Below, piece by piece: positions 25,324 through 33,782 of a DNA stretch of 64,000 bases. The DNA is from Candidatus Leptovillus affinis (GTDB lineage Bacteria > Chloroflexota > Anaerolineae > Promineifilales > Promineifilaceae). The notes beneath the pieces were generated by a model, which saw only the letters and a list, made by a program, of their open reading frames with translations, searched no databases and was not told the origin of the DNA. Position 1 is the first letter of the stretch. Each line of letters opens with the position of its first letter. Position numbers and translations under genes: made by a program. The stretch is taken from positions 186,001-250,000 of the forward strand of contig JADIYP010000002.1 in the NCBI GenBank assembly GCA_016705235.1. Direction: 5' to 3'.

Positions 25324-27822
25324 TCAGTCCGGTTCCAACATGCGGCGCAAGACTTTGCCGACAAAAGATTTGGGCAGCTCATCCCGAAATTCAATATCCC
25401 AGGGAACAGCATACGGCTCCAGGCGGCGGCGGCATAAATCTAATAATTCCTCTTTTGTCAGGTTCGCGCCCTCACGCGGAACCACAAACGCTTTCACTTT
25501 TTGCCCGTCTTCGGCGCGGCCAACGCCGACCACAGCCACTTCCAACACGCGCGGATTTTCGTAAAGCACTTCTTCCACATCACGCGGGAAAACGGTGTAT
25601 TCGCCAAAGACGATGGTGTCTTTTTTGCGGCTGATAATGCGGAAATACCCATCTTCGTCCTGCACGGCCACATCGCCGGTATCCAGCCAGCCGTCATCCA
25701 ACACAATGCTGTTGTCGAGTGTGCCATCGGGCTGCCAGTAGCCCTGCATCACCTGGGGGCCGCGCATGACCAGCTCGCCAATCTGCCCCACGGCCAAATC
25801 TTCGCCGGTGAGAAAATCAATGATTTTGGCGTCGGTGTTGGGCAGCGGCACGCCAATCGAGCCAGGTTTGCGCAAGCCATAAAGCGGGTTGGCGTGCGTG
25901 ACCGGCGAGGCTTCGGTGAGGCCGTAACCTTCGACTAAACGGCCGTGACTCAACTTCTCAAACGCCTCCTGCACCTCAATCGGCAACGGGGCCGCGCCGC
26001 TGATGCACGCTTTTACCGTTGATAAACCATAATTCCGCACGTCGGGCATTTGATTGATAGCCATGTACATCGACGGCACACCGGGGAACATGGTCACTTT
26101 ATGGTCGCGGATATGCTCTAAAACTTGCAGCGTATCGAAAACCGGCAGCAGCACCAACGTCGCGCCGACGGCGATAGGCATGCTCATGGCATTGATCAGC
26201 CCATAGCTGTGCACCAGAGGAATGACCGAAAGAAACACTTCCTGGCCAAAAACCAGGTCGGGAACCCAGTGACGGGTTTGCAGCGTGTTGGCTACCAGAT
26301 TGTAATGCGACAAGGCCACGCCTTTGGGCTGGCTGGTGGTGCCGCTGGTATACAAAATTACCGCCAGGTCTTTGGGTTGTACGTCGATGCCTAACGGGGT
26401 GATGGGCGCGTCTTGCCGCACGGTGAACATGCGCATGCCCAGGGCGCGGGCAGCTTCTTTGTGATGCTCTTCGTTGTCGGCAATGCCAAAGCGGGCGATG
26501 AGCTTTTGGTAGACAGAATGGGAAACGGCCGTGCGCAAATCGGCAAAAACAAACTCCGCCAGTCCCGTCTGCTGGCTGATAGCCTGCGCCAGTTGGCTAA
26601 AGCTGTGGACTGTTACCAAGACTTTGGGTTGGGTTTCGCGCACCTGTTCAATGATCATGGCCGAATCGGCCTCGACGTTGGGCAGCACAACCACCCCGCC
26701 GGCGCGCAGTACGCCATAAAACGAGATCACAAACTGGGGCATGTTGGGCAAAATGATCATCACCCGGTCGCCGGGACGCACGCCCAGGCCATGAAAAACA
26801 TGGCTCATCTGGTTCACCTGGTCGTTTAGCTCTTTGTAGGTCAGGTGGGAACCGTAGAAGCTGATGGCAACGCGGCGCGGCAGCCAGTCGGCGGCGCTTT
26901 CCAGGAAATCGGGCAACGGCCGTCGCGGAATCGGAATCGACGGCGGCGTGCCCGGGCTGTAACTTTTTAGCCAGATGCGGTCATGGAGCGGGTTGTCCTG
27001 GCTGATGGCGTCACGCCAGGAGCGGTGGCGGCTTTCCACAAACCGTTCAATCGCCCGCGTCACGGCGTCGTGGCGTTCCAACTGCACCTTGTGCTTGGCC
27101 GATCCCACGTCGATGACTTCCGCCTGGGGAATCATCTTGCCCACGTCTTCAAACACACGGCGCGGAAAATAATTATCTCGCTCGCCGGTAATGATGAGCG
27201 TGGGCGTGGTAATGTTGCGCATCAGCGGCCAACCCTGCCAATGGCGCATGTTGTTGGCCATCATGTTTTTGACCACGTGGATTTCAGCGTCGAAGCGGGT
27301 GCGATATTTCCATAACGGCCGTAACCAATTCAATGGCAGTTTCAGCAGCCAGTTGGCAAACTTAGGCAGCGGATATTCGCCGGCCGTGGCAATCAACACC
27401 AGCTTCTCCAACTGCTCCGGGTGAGCGTTCGCATACTCTACGGCAATCGAGCCGCCAAACGAGTGCGCGACCAGGGTGAATGTAGGCGGCAAGGCCAATT
27501 TTTGCGTGATGGCATACAAATCGGCCACCAACTCGTCCATGGTATAACGCGTATAAGGCGCGTCGCTTTGGCCGTGCCCGCGCAAATCGGGGGCAATTAC
27601 CCGAAAATTGTGGCTGGCGAAATAATTGATCTGGAACTCCCACGATTCCAATACCCCGGCATACCCATGCAAAAAGACAATCGTGCGCTCCGCGCCCTCC
27701 GGCCACAAATCCAAAACACTCAATTCCGCGTCACTGACGCCGGGAATCGGCACATTGCGCCGGTAGAGATCATAATCAAATAAAATCTCGCGCCGTTTCA
27801 CGCCGAGTAATTTTTTCTTCAT
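25324..27822 (-). CDS. Fusion of alpha/beta hydrolase and AMP-dependent acyl-CoA synthetase
   Basis: 832 residues. Residues about 20-280 are an alpha/beta hydrolase: TIVFLHGYAG (oxyanion strand), VAHSFGGS with the nucleophile Ser, and a likely catalytic His in SAKHKVQLE. Residues about 305-832 are an acyl-adenylate-forming enzyme: ILYTSGTTSQPKGVALSH (P-loop), GYGLTEASPVTHANP, GWLDTGDVAVQDEDGYFRI and PKSFVGKVLRR with the catalytic Lys. A single polypeptide could release a fatty acid from an ester and activate it to acyl-CoA, but no substrate is known. No signal peptide. Monocistronic, divergent from nothing obvious. Each half is full length. Confidence 0.9.
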   Translation of the reverse strand: MKKKLLGVKRREILFDYDLYRRNVPIPGVSDAELSVLDLWPEGAERTIVFLHGYAGVLESWEFQINYFASHNFRVIAPDLRGHGQSDAPYTRYTMDELVADLYAITQKLALPPTFTLVAHSFGGSIAVEYANAHPEQLEKLVLIATAGEYPLPKFANWLLKLPLNWLRPLWKYRTRFDAEIHVVKNMMANNMRHWQGWPLMRNITTPTLIITGERDNYFPRRVFEDVGKMIPQAEVIDVGSAKHKVQLERHDAVTRAIERFVESRHRSWRDAISQDNPLHDRIWLKSYSPGTPPSIPIPRRPLPDFLESAADWLPRRVAISFYGSHLTYKELNDQVNQMSHVFHGLGVRPGDRVMIILPNMPQFVISFYGVLRAGGVVVLPNVEADSAMIIEQVRETQPKVLVTVHSFSQLAQAISQQTGLAEFVFADLRTAVSHSVYQKLIARFGIADNEEHHKEAARALGMRMFTVRQDAPITPLGIDVQPKDLAVILYTSGTTSQPKGVALSHYNLVANTLQTRHWVPDLVFGQEVFLSVIPLVHSYGLINAMSMPIAVGATLVLLPVFDTLQVLEHIRDHKVTMFPGVPSMYMAINQMPDVRNYGLSTVKACISGAAPLPIEVQEAFEKLSHGRLVEGYGLTEASPVTHANPLYGLRKPGSIGVPLPNTDAKIIDFLTGEDLAVGQIGELVMRGPQVMQGYWQPDGTLDNSIVLDDGWLDTGDVAVQDEDGYFRIISRKKDTIVFGEYTVFPRDVEEVLYENPRVLEVAVVGVGRAEDGQKVKAFVVPREGANLTKEELLDLCRRRLEPYAVPWDIEFRDELPKSFVGKVLRRMLEPD

Positions 27823-27993
27823 AAGCGCACCTTTGGAAGATGAGATGGTTTGTCCCGCTGTTTGACAATTCTGGCCTGCTGCGCGGTTAGCAAATACCAG
27901 AGATGGCCGCCCCCACTTCTATGCTAACCGAACGCCGAAAGAGACGCAACGGATTGCCGCCTTTCGCTTCAACCCGACAGTTTTGCCCGGCGG

Positions 27994-28193
<200 letters not shown>

Positions 28194-28254
28194 TAGTCTG
28201 ATAATAATCTTTTGACGTTGGACTACTAATCTGCCGCCGAGGGCCGCGCCGTAT

Positions 28255-29067
28255 CTACAAGCTGACGGGCAACGGCCGTCTCGCCGGCAGATTCGCCACG
28301 CCATCAGGTAATACCAACGGGGTGCCATACGCCGGATGGGGAATAACGTCGATGGGAACGTGGAACACGGCCGTCAGATTCCTGCTGGTCAACACCTCTT
28401 TGGGCGAACCAAGCGCCTGGAGACGGCCGTCTACCAACAGCGCCACCTGGTCGGCATACAAACCCGCCAAATTCAAATCGTGCAGCACAATCAACACCGC
28501 CAACTGCCTCTCCAGGGCCAATTCACGCAGCAAATTCAGCAGCCCGGCCTGATGCTGTAAATCCAGATGCGTCGTCGGCTCGTCGAGCAGCAGCACCGGC
28601 GCAGCCTGCGCCAGCGCGCGCGCCAGCAGCACCCGCTGCTGTTCGCCGCCCGACAACTCGCTGACTTTTCGGCCGGCCAGTTCGGTGAGGCGCGTGCGCC
28701 GCAGCGCCCAGGCGGCTTGCTCGTGGTCCTGAGAGCCACTTTTGCCCAACCAGCCCAGATAAGGTGTGCGCCCCAGCAGGATGGTTTCGTAGACGGTGAA
28801 CGCGCCGGGCAGTTGCCGCGCCTGGGGCACGACAGCCAGGCAGCGGGCGCGTTGGTTGGCGGAAAGTGTGTGTAACGGCCGTGTCCCAATCATCACCGTG
28901 CCACCCGACACCGGCAGCACGCCGCTCACCGAGCGCACCAGCGTTGATTTGCCCGCCCCATTCGGCCCAATCACGGCCAGGATTTGCCCCGGCATGATGT
29001 TCAGCGAAATATCTTGCAGCACAACGCGGCTGCCATAAGCTACCGTCAAATTTCTGATTTCTAGCAT
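28255..29067 (-). CDS. btuD: Cobalamin ABC transporter ATP-binding protein (BtuD/FecE type)
   Basis: 270 residues from the ATG at 29067, with AGGATGG upstream; an upstream Met at 29100 lacks a site. ABC motifs in order: Walker A GPNGAGKSTLV, Q-loop region VVPQARQLPGAF, signature LSGGEQQRVLLARAL, Walker B VLLLDEPTTHLD and the switch His in VLHDLNLAGLYAD. The FecCD/BtuCDF assignment rests on the adjacent permease and binding protein and on the cobalamin riboswitch at the head of the operon; siderophore transporters use the same fold. Last gene of the operon. Confidence 0.88.
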   Translation of the reverse strand: MLEIRNLTVAYGSRVVLQDISLNIMPGQILAVIGPNGAGKSTLVRSVSGVLPVSGGTVMIGTRPLHTLSANQRARCLAVVPQARQLPGAFTVYETILLGRTPYLGWLGKSGSQDHEQAAWALRRTRLTELAGRKVSELSGGEQQRVLLARALAQAAPVLLLDEPTTHLDLQHQAGLLNLLRELALERQLAVLIVLHDLNLAGLYADQVALLVDGRLQALGSPKEVLTSRNLTAVFHVPIDVIPHPAYGTPLVLPDGVANLPARRPLPVSL

Positions 29068-29115
29068 CTTAACCATCCTGTGAAACAGGAAAATTATCAA
29101 TCGGAGGTCACGATA

Positions 29116-29178
29116 AAGACCCTAAGGGTTTGCTTGCGAGAAGTTAGACCCTATGAAACACAAACCCTTAAGGTCTAC
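29116..29178. repeat. ACCCTAAGGGTTT-type arms between btuC and btuD
   Basis: GACCCTAAGGGTTTGC (29118 on) and an inverted AAACCCTTAAGGTCT (29163-29177) overlap the btuC stop region. Same family as 2909-2942 and 7450-7516. Confidence 0.5.
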
Positions 29179-30206
29179 CACGTCACTTTCGTTTTCGCCC
29201 GATACAAAATCCATAAGAAAAACGGCGCGCCGGCCAGGGCTGTAACCACGCCTACCGGCAGCACTTGCGGCGCAAGGGCTACCCGCGCCAAAATATCGGC
29301 CAGCAGCAGCAGCGTCGCGCCGCCTAGAATAGACAGCGGCGTCAGACGCCGGTAATCCGGTCCCCAAATCATGCGTACCACATGCGGCACAATCAGGCCG
29401 ATAAAGCCGATAATCCCGGAGAATGCCACGGCTGCGGCCGTTGTCAGGGAGGCGGCGATGAGGAGCAAGCGTTTGGTGCGTTCTACATTCAGGCCCATCT
29501 GCTGGGCCTGATCATCGCCAAATTGCAGCACATTCAGCGCGTGGCCCGTCGTCAACAGCAGCAGCAGGCCGATGGTTACATAAGGCAGCATCGCCAATAC
29601 CGGGGTCCAGCCGCTGAGCAGGGAACCGCCCAACAGCCAGCCCAGCGCCCGGCGCAGTTCGGCGTTGGAGCGCAGCATCAGGAAGGAGGTGAGGGCGGTG
29701 GCAAAGGAGCTAACGGCAACTCCGGCCAGAATCAGGGTGGTGGTTTGCAGGGTGGCCCCGGTTTTGGCCAGGTTGTAGACGATGATGATGGTGATGACCG
29801 CGCCCAAAAAGGCGGCTACCGGCACGGCGTACAGCCCCAGCCAGGTTGTCGGCCAACTGCGCGACATGGCGATGACGGCGCCCAGTCCCGCGCCAGAGGC
29901 GACGCCAATGAGGTATGGGTCGGCCAGCGGGTTGCGAAAGAGGCCCTGGTAGGCTGCGCCGCTGCCTGCCAGCGCGGCGCCGGTCAGGGCGACCAAAACG
30001 GTGTGGGGCAGGCGGACTTGTAGGATGATGGTTACGGCCGTTTCCAACCCTGCCATCCCCACATCCACCCCCGGAATCTGCGCCCAAAAAATGCGCAGCA
30101 CCATGCCTGGGGCAATGTACACTGCGCCAATGGCCACGCTGGCCAGCAGCGCCAGCGCCAGCAGCAGGCCGTTGAGGAAGTAGGGACTTAAACGGTTGCG
30201 TGTCAT
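29175..30206 (-). CDS. btuC: Cobalamin ABC transporter permease (BtuC/FecCD family)
   Basis: 343 residues from the ATG at 30206 (TRNRLSPYFLNGLLLALALL), chosen over an upstream in-frame Met that lies inside a repeat. About ten membrane helices. FecCD landmarks: RLPHTVLVALTGAALAGSGA, YQGLFRNPLADPYLIGVASG and FSGIIGFIGLIVPHVVRMIWG. There is no Shine-Dalgarno box: the leader is the TTGGTTAG/CTAACCAA repeat (30214-30296). Forms the membrane channel for B12 with BtuD. Confidence 0.92.
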   Translation of the reverse strand: MTRNRLSPYFLNGLLLALALLASVAIGAVYIAPGMVLRIFWAQIPGVDVGMAGLETAVTIILQVRLPHTVLVALTGAALAGSGAAYQGLFRNPLADPYLIGVASGAGLGAVIAMSRSWPTTWLGLYAVPVAAFLGAVITIIIVYNLAKTGATLQTTTLILAGVAVSSFATALTSFLMLRSNAELRRALGWLLGGSLLSGWTPVLAMLPYVTIGLLLLLTTGHALNVLQFGDDQAQQMGLNVERTKRLLLIAASLTTAAAVAFSGIIGFIGLIVPHVVRMIWGPDYRRLTPLSILGGATLLLLADILARVALAPQVLPVGVVTALAGAPFFLWILYRAKTKVTW

Positions 30207-30213
30207 AAGAAGA

Positions 30214-30296
30214 AGTTTGTTGGTTAGTTGGTTGGATGGTTTGTTGGCATCAAACCAACGAACCAACTCAACCAACTAACCAACTCAACCAACTAC
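30214..30296. repeat. TTGGTTAG / CTAACCAA inverted tract, copy 1
   Basis: A tract of TTGGTTAGTTGGTTGG-type units is followed by its complement (AACCAACTCAACCAACTAAC and similar), able to fold into a long hairpin that fills the btuF-btuC gap. A second copy lies at 41288-41374 in front of pduG. Confidence 0.8.
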
Positions 30297-31294
30297 TCAA
30301 ATAATTCCGGGTGGAAGATTTTGGCCATCGCTTCCAGGCCGTCTACCAGGCGCGGACCGGGGCGGCTGACGGTGTTGTCGTCGAAGGTGTAGACGGTGTT
30401 GTTTTGCACGGCCGTTAACCCGCCCCATCCTTCTCTGGCGGCCACATCTTCGGGCAGCACGCCGCCCCAGGTGTAATCGCCCAACAGGATGATGTCGGGG
30501 TTTTGCACCAGCAGTTCTTCGATGCTGATTTGCGCCCAGGCGCCATCCAGCACCGCGCCCACATTTTCGCCGCCGCTCATGGCTATGAGGGTGTCGATAA
30601 ACGTCCCCGCGCCGGCGGTCCAGGGCGCGTTAGGGTCGGTGCTGTCCAATTCATAAAAAACCAGCGGTTTGTCGGTAACGGCAGCGATTTGGTCAGTAAC
30701 GGCCGTGACTCGCCCTTCCAACGCACTCACCAGAACGGCCGTCTCCGTTTCATGGCCGGTCAGTTGCGCCACCGTCTGCAAATTACCCATCAAATCGGCG
30801 AACGTGGTGGGGTTGGGCAGCGCAAATACAATCAACCCTACGTCCGTAAGGGCTTTGATTTGTTCCGGCGGGGTGATGTCGGCCACCAGCACCAGGTCGG
30901 GCTGCAGGTCGATGATGGTTTCCATGGCCAGTTCGCCAAACCCGCCGCCGATGTCGGCCACGGCCAGCGCCGCTTCCGGATAGTCGGACACCGAATCGCG
31001 CCCGACCACCTGCGCGCCCGCGCCGACGTAGAACAGAATCTCGGTGTTGGATGGGGCCAGCGAGATGATGCGCTGCGCTGGTCCGGCCAATTCAATGGCG
31101 CTGCCCAGGCCATCGGTCAGGGTGATGGGTTGAGCGGCGGGCACGGCCGTTGGTTCATCGGTTGGGGCCACAGCGGGCACGGCCGTGGCTTCGGGCATAG
31201 GGGTGGTAACGGCCGTTTGCCCGCCGCACCCGCTCAATACAAACAACATCGTCAAAAGAGCTATCAGCGCAAGGCTGATGATATTTTTTTTCAT
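30293..31294 (-). CDS. btuF: Cobalamin-binding lipoprotein (BtuF-like)
   Basis: 333 residues from the ATG at 31294 (GGAG at 11 bases), which starts the signal KKNIISLALIALLTMLFVLS followed by lipobox Cys in SGCGG. A Pro/Ala/Thr linker precedes a class-III binding fold (RIISLAPSNTEILFYVGAGA; VVGRDSVSDYP; IIDLQPDLVLVADI; LLGDYTWGG). The cobalamin assignment comes from the riboswitch upstream and position directly behind the Pdu microcompartment operon that needs AdoCbl. Six ACGGCCGT octamers fall inside the gene, several of them in the linker as Thr-Ala-Val. Confidence 0.9.
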   Translation of the reverse strand: MKKNIISLALIALLTMLFVLSGCGGQTAVTTPMPEATAVPAVAPTDEPTAVPAAQPITLTDGLGSAIELAGPAQRIISLAPSNTEILFYVGAGAQVVGRDSVSDYPEAALAVADIGGGFGELAMETIIDLQPDLVLVADITPPEQIKALTDVGLIVFALPNPTTFADLMGNLQTVAQLTGHETETAVLVSALEGRVTAVTDQIAAVTDKPLVFYELDSTDPNAPWTAGAGTFIDTLIAMSGGENVGAVLDGAWAQISIEELLVQNPDIILLGDYTWGGVLPEDVAAREGWGGLTAVQNNTVYTFDDNTVSRPGPRLVDGLEAMAKIFHPELFE

Positions 31295-31376
31295 GGTTCG
31301 TTCTCCAGATTTATGTTCAGCGATTGGCGAGCAGGCGTGCGATCCGCAATCGCTGCTCGCCAATCGTCAGTCGATT

Positions 31377-31411
31377 TAAAACGAAAACCCCCAGTGGTTT
31401 TAACTGGGGGT
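31377..31411 (-). terminator. Intrinsic terminator between the cobalamin riboswitch and btuF
   Basis: Nine-bp perfect stem ACCCCCAGT/ACTGGGGGT (31387-31395 and 31103+300, i.e. 31403-31411) with a 7-base loop, followed on the minus strand by TTTTCGTTTT. It lies after the riboswitch and before the btuF start, so it is the likely expression platform: cobalamin binding would favour termination. Confidence 0.85.
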
Positions 31412-31495
31412 GGATTAAGATTGGTTGATTTTAATTTACCAATAGGGGGATTGAGACAAATAACTCTCGAATCACCGTTCCACCTCCTTGTCCTC

Positions 31496-31690
31496 GAAGC
31501 GAGTGGTAACTTAGATCAAGGTGGGCGACCTGACTCTCCGCTGACGCGGAATACAGTTGCGGGACAGTGTCGGACTCTTTCTATGAACGGGCAAAACACA
31601 AAACCATCACCTGGTTTTGCAGTTTTGCCGCCACAGACGTTACCGACTTCGCCATTGAGCCTACCCATCCGGGGGTTAAGGCGCCTCGAT
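31496..31690 (-). ncRNA. Cobalamin riboswitch controlling btuFCD
   Basis: Read on the minus strand: AATGGCGAAGTCGGTAACGTC (core element corresponding to AATAGGGAA-GGTG), a variable hairpin, then CCGACACTGTCCCGCAACTGT (conserved CCCGC-ACTGT block, 31554-31575) and the B12 box AGTCAGGTCGCCCACC (31521-31536). The GTCGG/CCGAC arms pair. A terminator follows at 31377-31411. Family knowledge: such aptamers bind adenosyl- or methylcobalamin and turn off transport genes when the vitamin is plentiful. Confidence 0.9.
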
Positions 31691-31815
31691 CCAAATGGCT
31701 TTCAGTTTGAAAGGTACACTGCTATCTTACTCTAAATTCACCGCTTCTAAAAGTGACGCATGTCATTCTGTACACGGCCGTCCACTATGCAGAGACCGTT
31801 TTCACAGGCAACAGC

Positions 31816-32400
31816 CTATAACAACTTGGCAATCAGGTCTTTGTGGGGTGACGGAATAACGGTGAACGAATCGATGACTCCCTCATCCTTGAGCTTGGCA
31901 ACGGCCGTATTCACCCCGCTCCGCACCGCGCTTACCTCGCCGGTAAACACCGTAAACGCCTTGCCACCCATGGCAAACGGCAGCCGGATTTCGATGAGCT
32001 GCACCGGCGCGGCCTTAACGGCCGTATCCGCCGCCACAATCGCCGCCGCCAGCGTAAACGTCTCCACCACGCCAATGGACCTTACCTCTTCAATCTCCGT
32101 CGTCGCCGTCAGCGCCGGGAAAACACTGGGATGCACATTGGAAAGGATAAAATGGTCTACCACCACTTCCGGCGCGACCTGCTGGCCCACAGCCACCGCA
32201 TTCCTCACATGGCTGATGGCTCCGGCAATGAGGATGATGTACTTGCCAGGGCAAACCACATGGGCACGCAGCAGTTCCACGTCGGCCGCCTTCAAGATCG
32301 CATCGGTCGTCAACATGCCGCGGGCAATACTGCGCAGTTCAATCAGGCCGATGGCCCGCTTCAGCGTTGTTGTTCTGGGAATTGTAGGTTGTGGCATCAT
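31816..32400 (-). CDS. pduT: PduT-type trimeric shell protein with Fe-S Cys
   Basis: About 194 residues from ATG at 32400 (GAGGCG 8 bases upstream; an earlier Met at 32415 would overlap pduS). Two BMC domains in tandem: AIGLIELRSIARGMLTTDAI and SIGVVETFTLAAAIVAADTA. The HVVCPGKYIILI segment (Cys about residue 39) matches the Cys of Salmonella PduT that holds a 4Fe-4S cluster at the pore of the trimer. Proposed role: pass electrons through the shell to PduS. Last gene of the microcompartment operon; the btu riboswitch begins about 125 bases beyond its stop. Confidence 0.93.
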   Translation of the reverse strand: MMPQPTIPRTTTLKRAIGLIELRSIARGMLTTDAILKAADVELLRAHVVCPGKYIILIAGAISHVRNAVAVGQQVAPEVVVDHFILSNVHPSVFPALTATTEIEEVRSIGVVETFTLAAAIVAADTAVKAAPVQLIEIRLPFAMGGKAFTVFTGEVSAVRSGVNTAVAKLKDEGVIDSFTVIPSPHKDLIAKLL

Positions 32401-32401
32401 C

Positions 32402-33730
32402 TTAATTCGCCTCAATTACGATAGATTCGTAGCTTACCTGGCGCACCACGCCATCGATGCTGGCGTGAACCGGCGCGCCTAACCCGCCCTTGGTAATGTC
32501 GCCCACCAGGTCGCCGGTTTTCACCCGGTCGCCCACTCTAACGACTGGTCCGGCGGGCATGCCGATGTGCTGACTCATACGCAGTTCCACACGGGAAAAG
32601 GGGGTGGGAACGGCCGTTAACGGAGCCGCCACGTCAAACTTCGCCAAATCCAGCCGGTTGATCAACCGCGTCATCGGCACGCGGCGATAATCGCGGTACG
32701 GATCGGCTTCCGTTGAGCGATGGTAAGGATTTTTCATGCCCTCGCGCACCAGGTCGCGCTTGATATTCAGCGCAATATCCCCCGGCGACAGATGCACCGG
32801 ACAGGCATAATTGCACGTCCGGCATTCACAGCACAGCATCGCCCCGGCCATCTGCGCGTCAGTCAATGGCACGCCGGAAGCCAACAGCAAAATCAGCTTA
32901 TGCGGCTGAATGGCGTGTCCCTGCGCATGGCGCGGGCAGTAATCGGTACACATATAGCACTGATCGCACGCCGCAATAGCCTGAGAATCAAACGTTTCGC
33001 GCGGCGTCCGCCGTTTCACGCTCAATTGATGGTCATAAGGCAGCACCAACAGCATTTTCGTGCGCTTTGTCACCGGCGCATCCAGATCGCCCACCACGCT
33101 GCCCATCATCGCCCCGCCATCCAGAACAACCGGGTCCGGCGAAGTCGCCCCGCCGGCCAAAGCCAGCACCTCCCGCAGCCGCACGCCAATCGGTACCTTC
33201 ACCGTAACCGGCCGCCGCACCGCGCCAATGATCGTGATAAATTTTTCCGTGACCGGACGGCCGTGCAGCGCCGCGTCAATGTTATAAAGCGTCTCAATAT
33301 TCTGCACCACACAGCCCACATCGATGGGCAGCCCGCCTTCCGGCACCACACGGCCTAACACGTCATACACCAGCACCTGCTCGTCGCCCGCCGGATAAAA
33401 ATTGCCCAATTCAGCAATCGTCACGTCCGTGGCGCCGCCCAACGCCGCGCGTAAAACAGCAATCACTTCCTTATACTTGCCCTTCACGCCCAAAATGCCG
33501 CGCGCCGCGCCAGTAGAGTGCATCGCCGCCCGCAAACCGGCAATCACCTCCGGCGCGTGATGGATCATCAATTGTTTATCCACGTGGGTCAGCGGCTCAC
33601 ACTCCGCCCCGTTGGCAATGATCACCTCAGCCTTGGCCTGGAGCTTGACGTAGGTCGGGAATCCGGCCCCCCCGGCCCCGGTTACGCCGGCGGCTTGCAC
33701 CGCCTGGACAATTTCTTGCGTCGTTTCCAC
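32402..33730 (-). CDS. pduS: PduS-type cobalamin reductase (RnfC-like)
   Basis: 442 residues. RnfC-like N-terminal domain with the flavin/NADH loop GAGGAGFPTYVKL, a SLBB-type domain, and two ferredoxin-type clusters CDQCYMCTDYCP and CCECRTCNYACP; the C terminus ends with a small barrel domain (VRVGDRVKTGDLVGDI). It reduces cob(III) to cob(I)alamin for PduO. Start is GTG at 33730 with GGAG before it. Overlaps nothing; pduT starts 2 bases after its stop. Confidence 0.95.
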   Translation of the reverse strand: METTQEIVQAVQAAGVTGAGGAGFPTYVKLQAKAEVIIANGAECEPLTHVDKQLMIHHAPEVIAGLRAAMHSTGAARGILGVKGKYKEVIAVLRAALGGATDVTIAELGNFYPAGDEQVLVYDVLGRVVPEGGLPIDVGCVVQNIETLYNIDAALHGRPVTEKFITIIGAVRRPVTVKVPIGVRLREVLALAGGATSPDPVVLDGGAMMGSVVGDLDAPVTKRTKMLLVLPYDHQLSVKRRTPRETFDSQAIAACDQCYMCTDYCPRHAQGHAIQPHKLILLLASGVPLTDAQMAGAMLCCECRTCNYACPVHLSPGDIALNIKRDLVREGMKNPYHRSTEADPYRDYRRVPMTRLINRLDLAKFDVAAPLTAVPTPFSRVELRMSQHIGMPAGPVVRVGDRVKTGDLVGDITKGGLGAPVHASIDGVVRQVSYESIVIEAN

Positions 33731-33749
33731 TAGATTCTCCTAGGCTAAT

Positions 33750-33782
33750 AGATTTGACAAATCTTCGAGATTTGTCAAATCT
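33750..33782. repeat. AGATTTGTCAAATCT palindrome pair, copy 2 (pduP-pduS gap)
   Basis: Same hairpin unit as 1818-1850, filling most of the 52-base gap between pduP and pduS. Confidence 0.8.

Noticed and set aside
30214..30296. Possible CRISPR-like array from regular TTGGTTAG units
   Set aside because: Units are only about 8-12 bases, contiguous, and inverted in the second half; there are no spacers and no cas genes.
30503..31735. 410-codon plus-strand frame opposite btuF and the riboswitch
   Set aside because: Low-complexity Gly/Arg/His protein without family features; crosses the riboswitch and terminator of the other strand.
32402..33730. RnfC subunit of an Rnf complex
   Set aside because: No other rnf genes nearby; two-cluster layout and position between pduP and pduT fit PduS.
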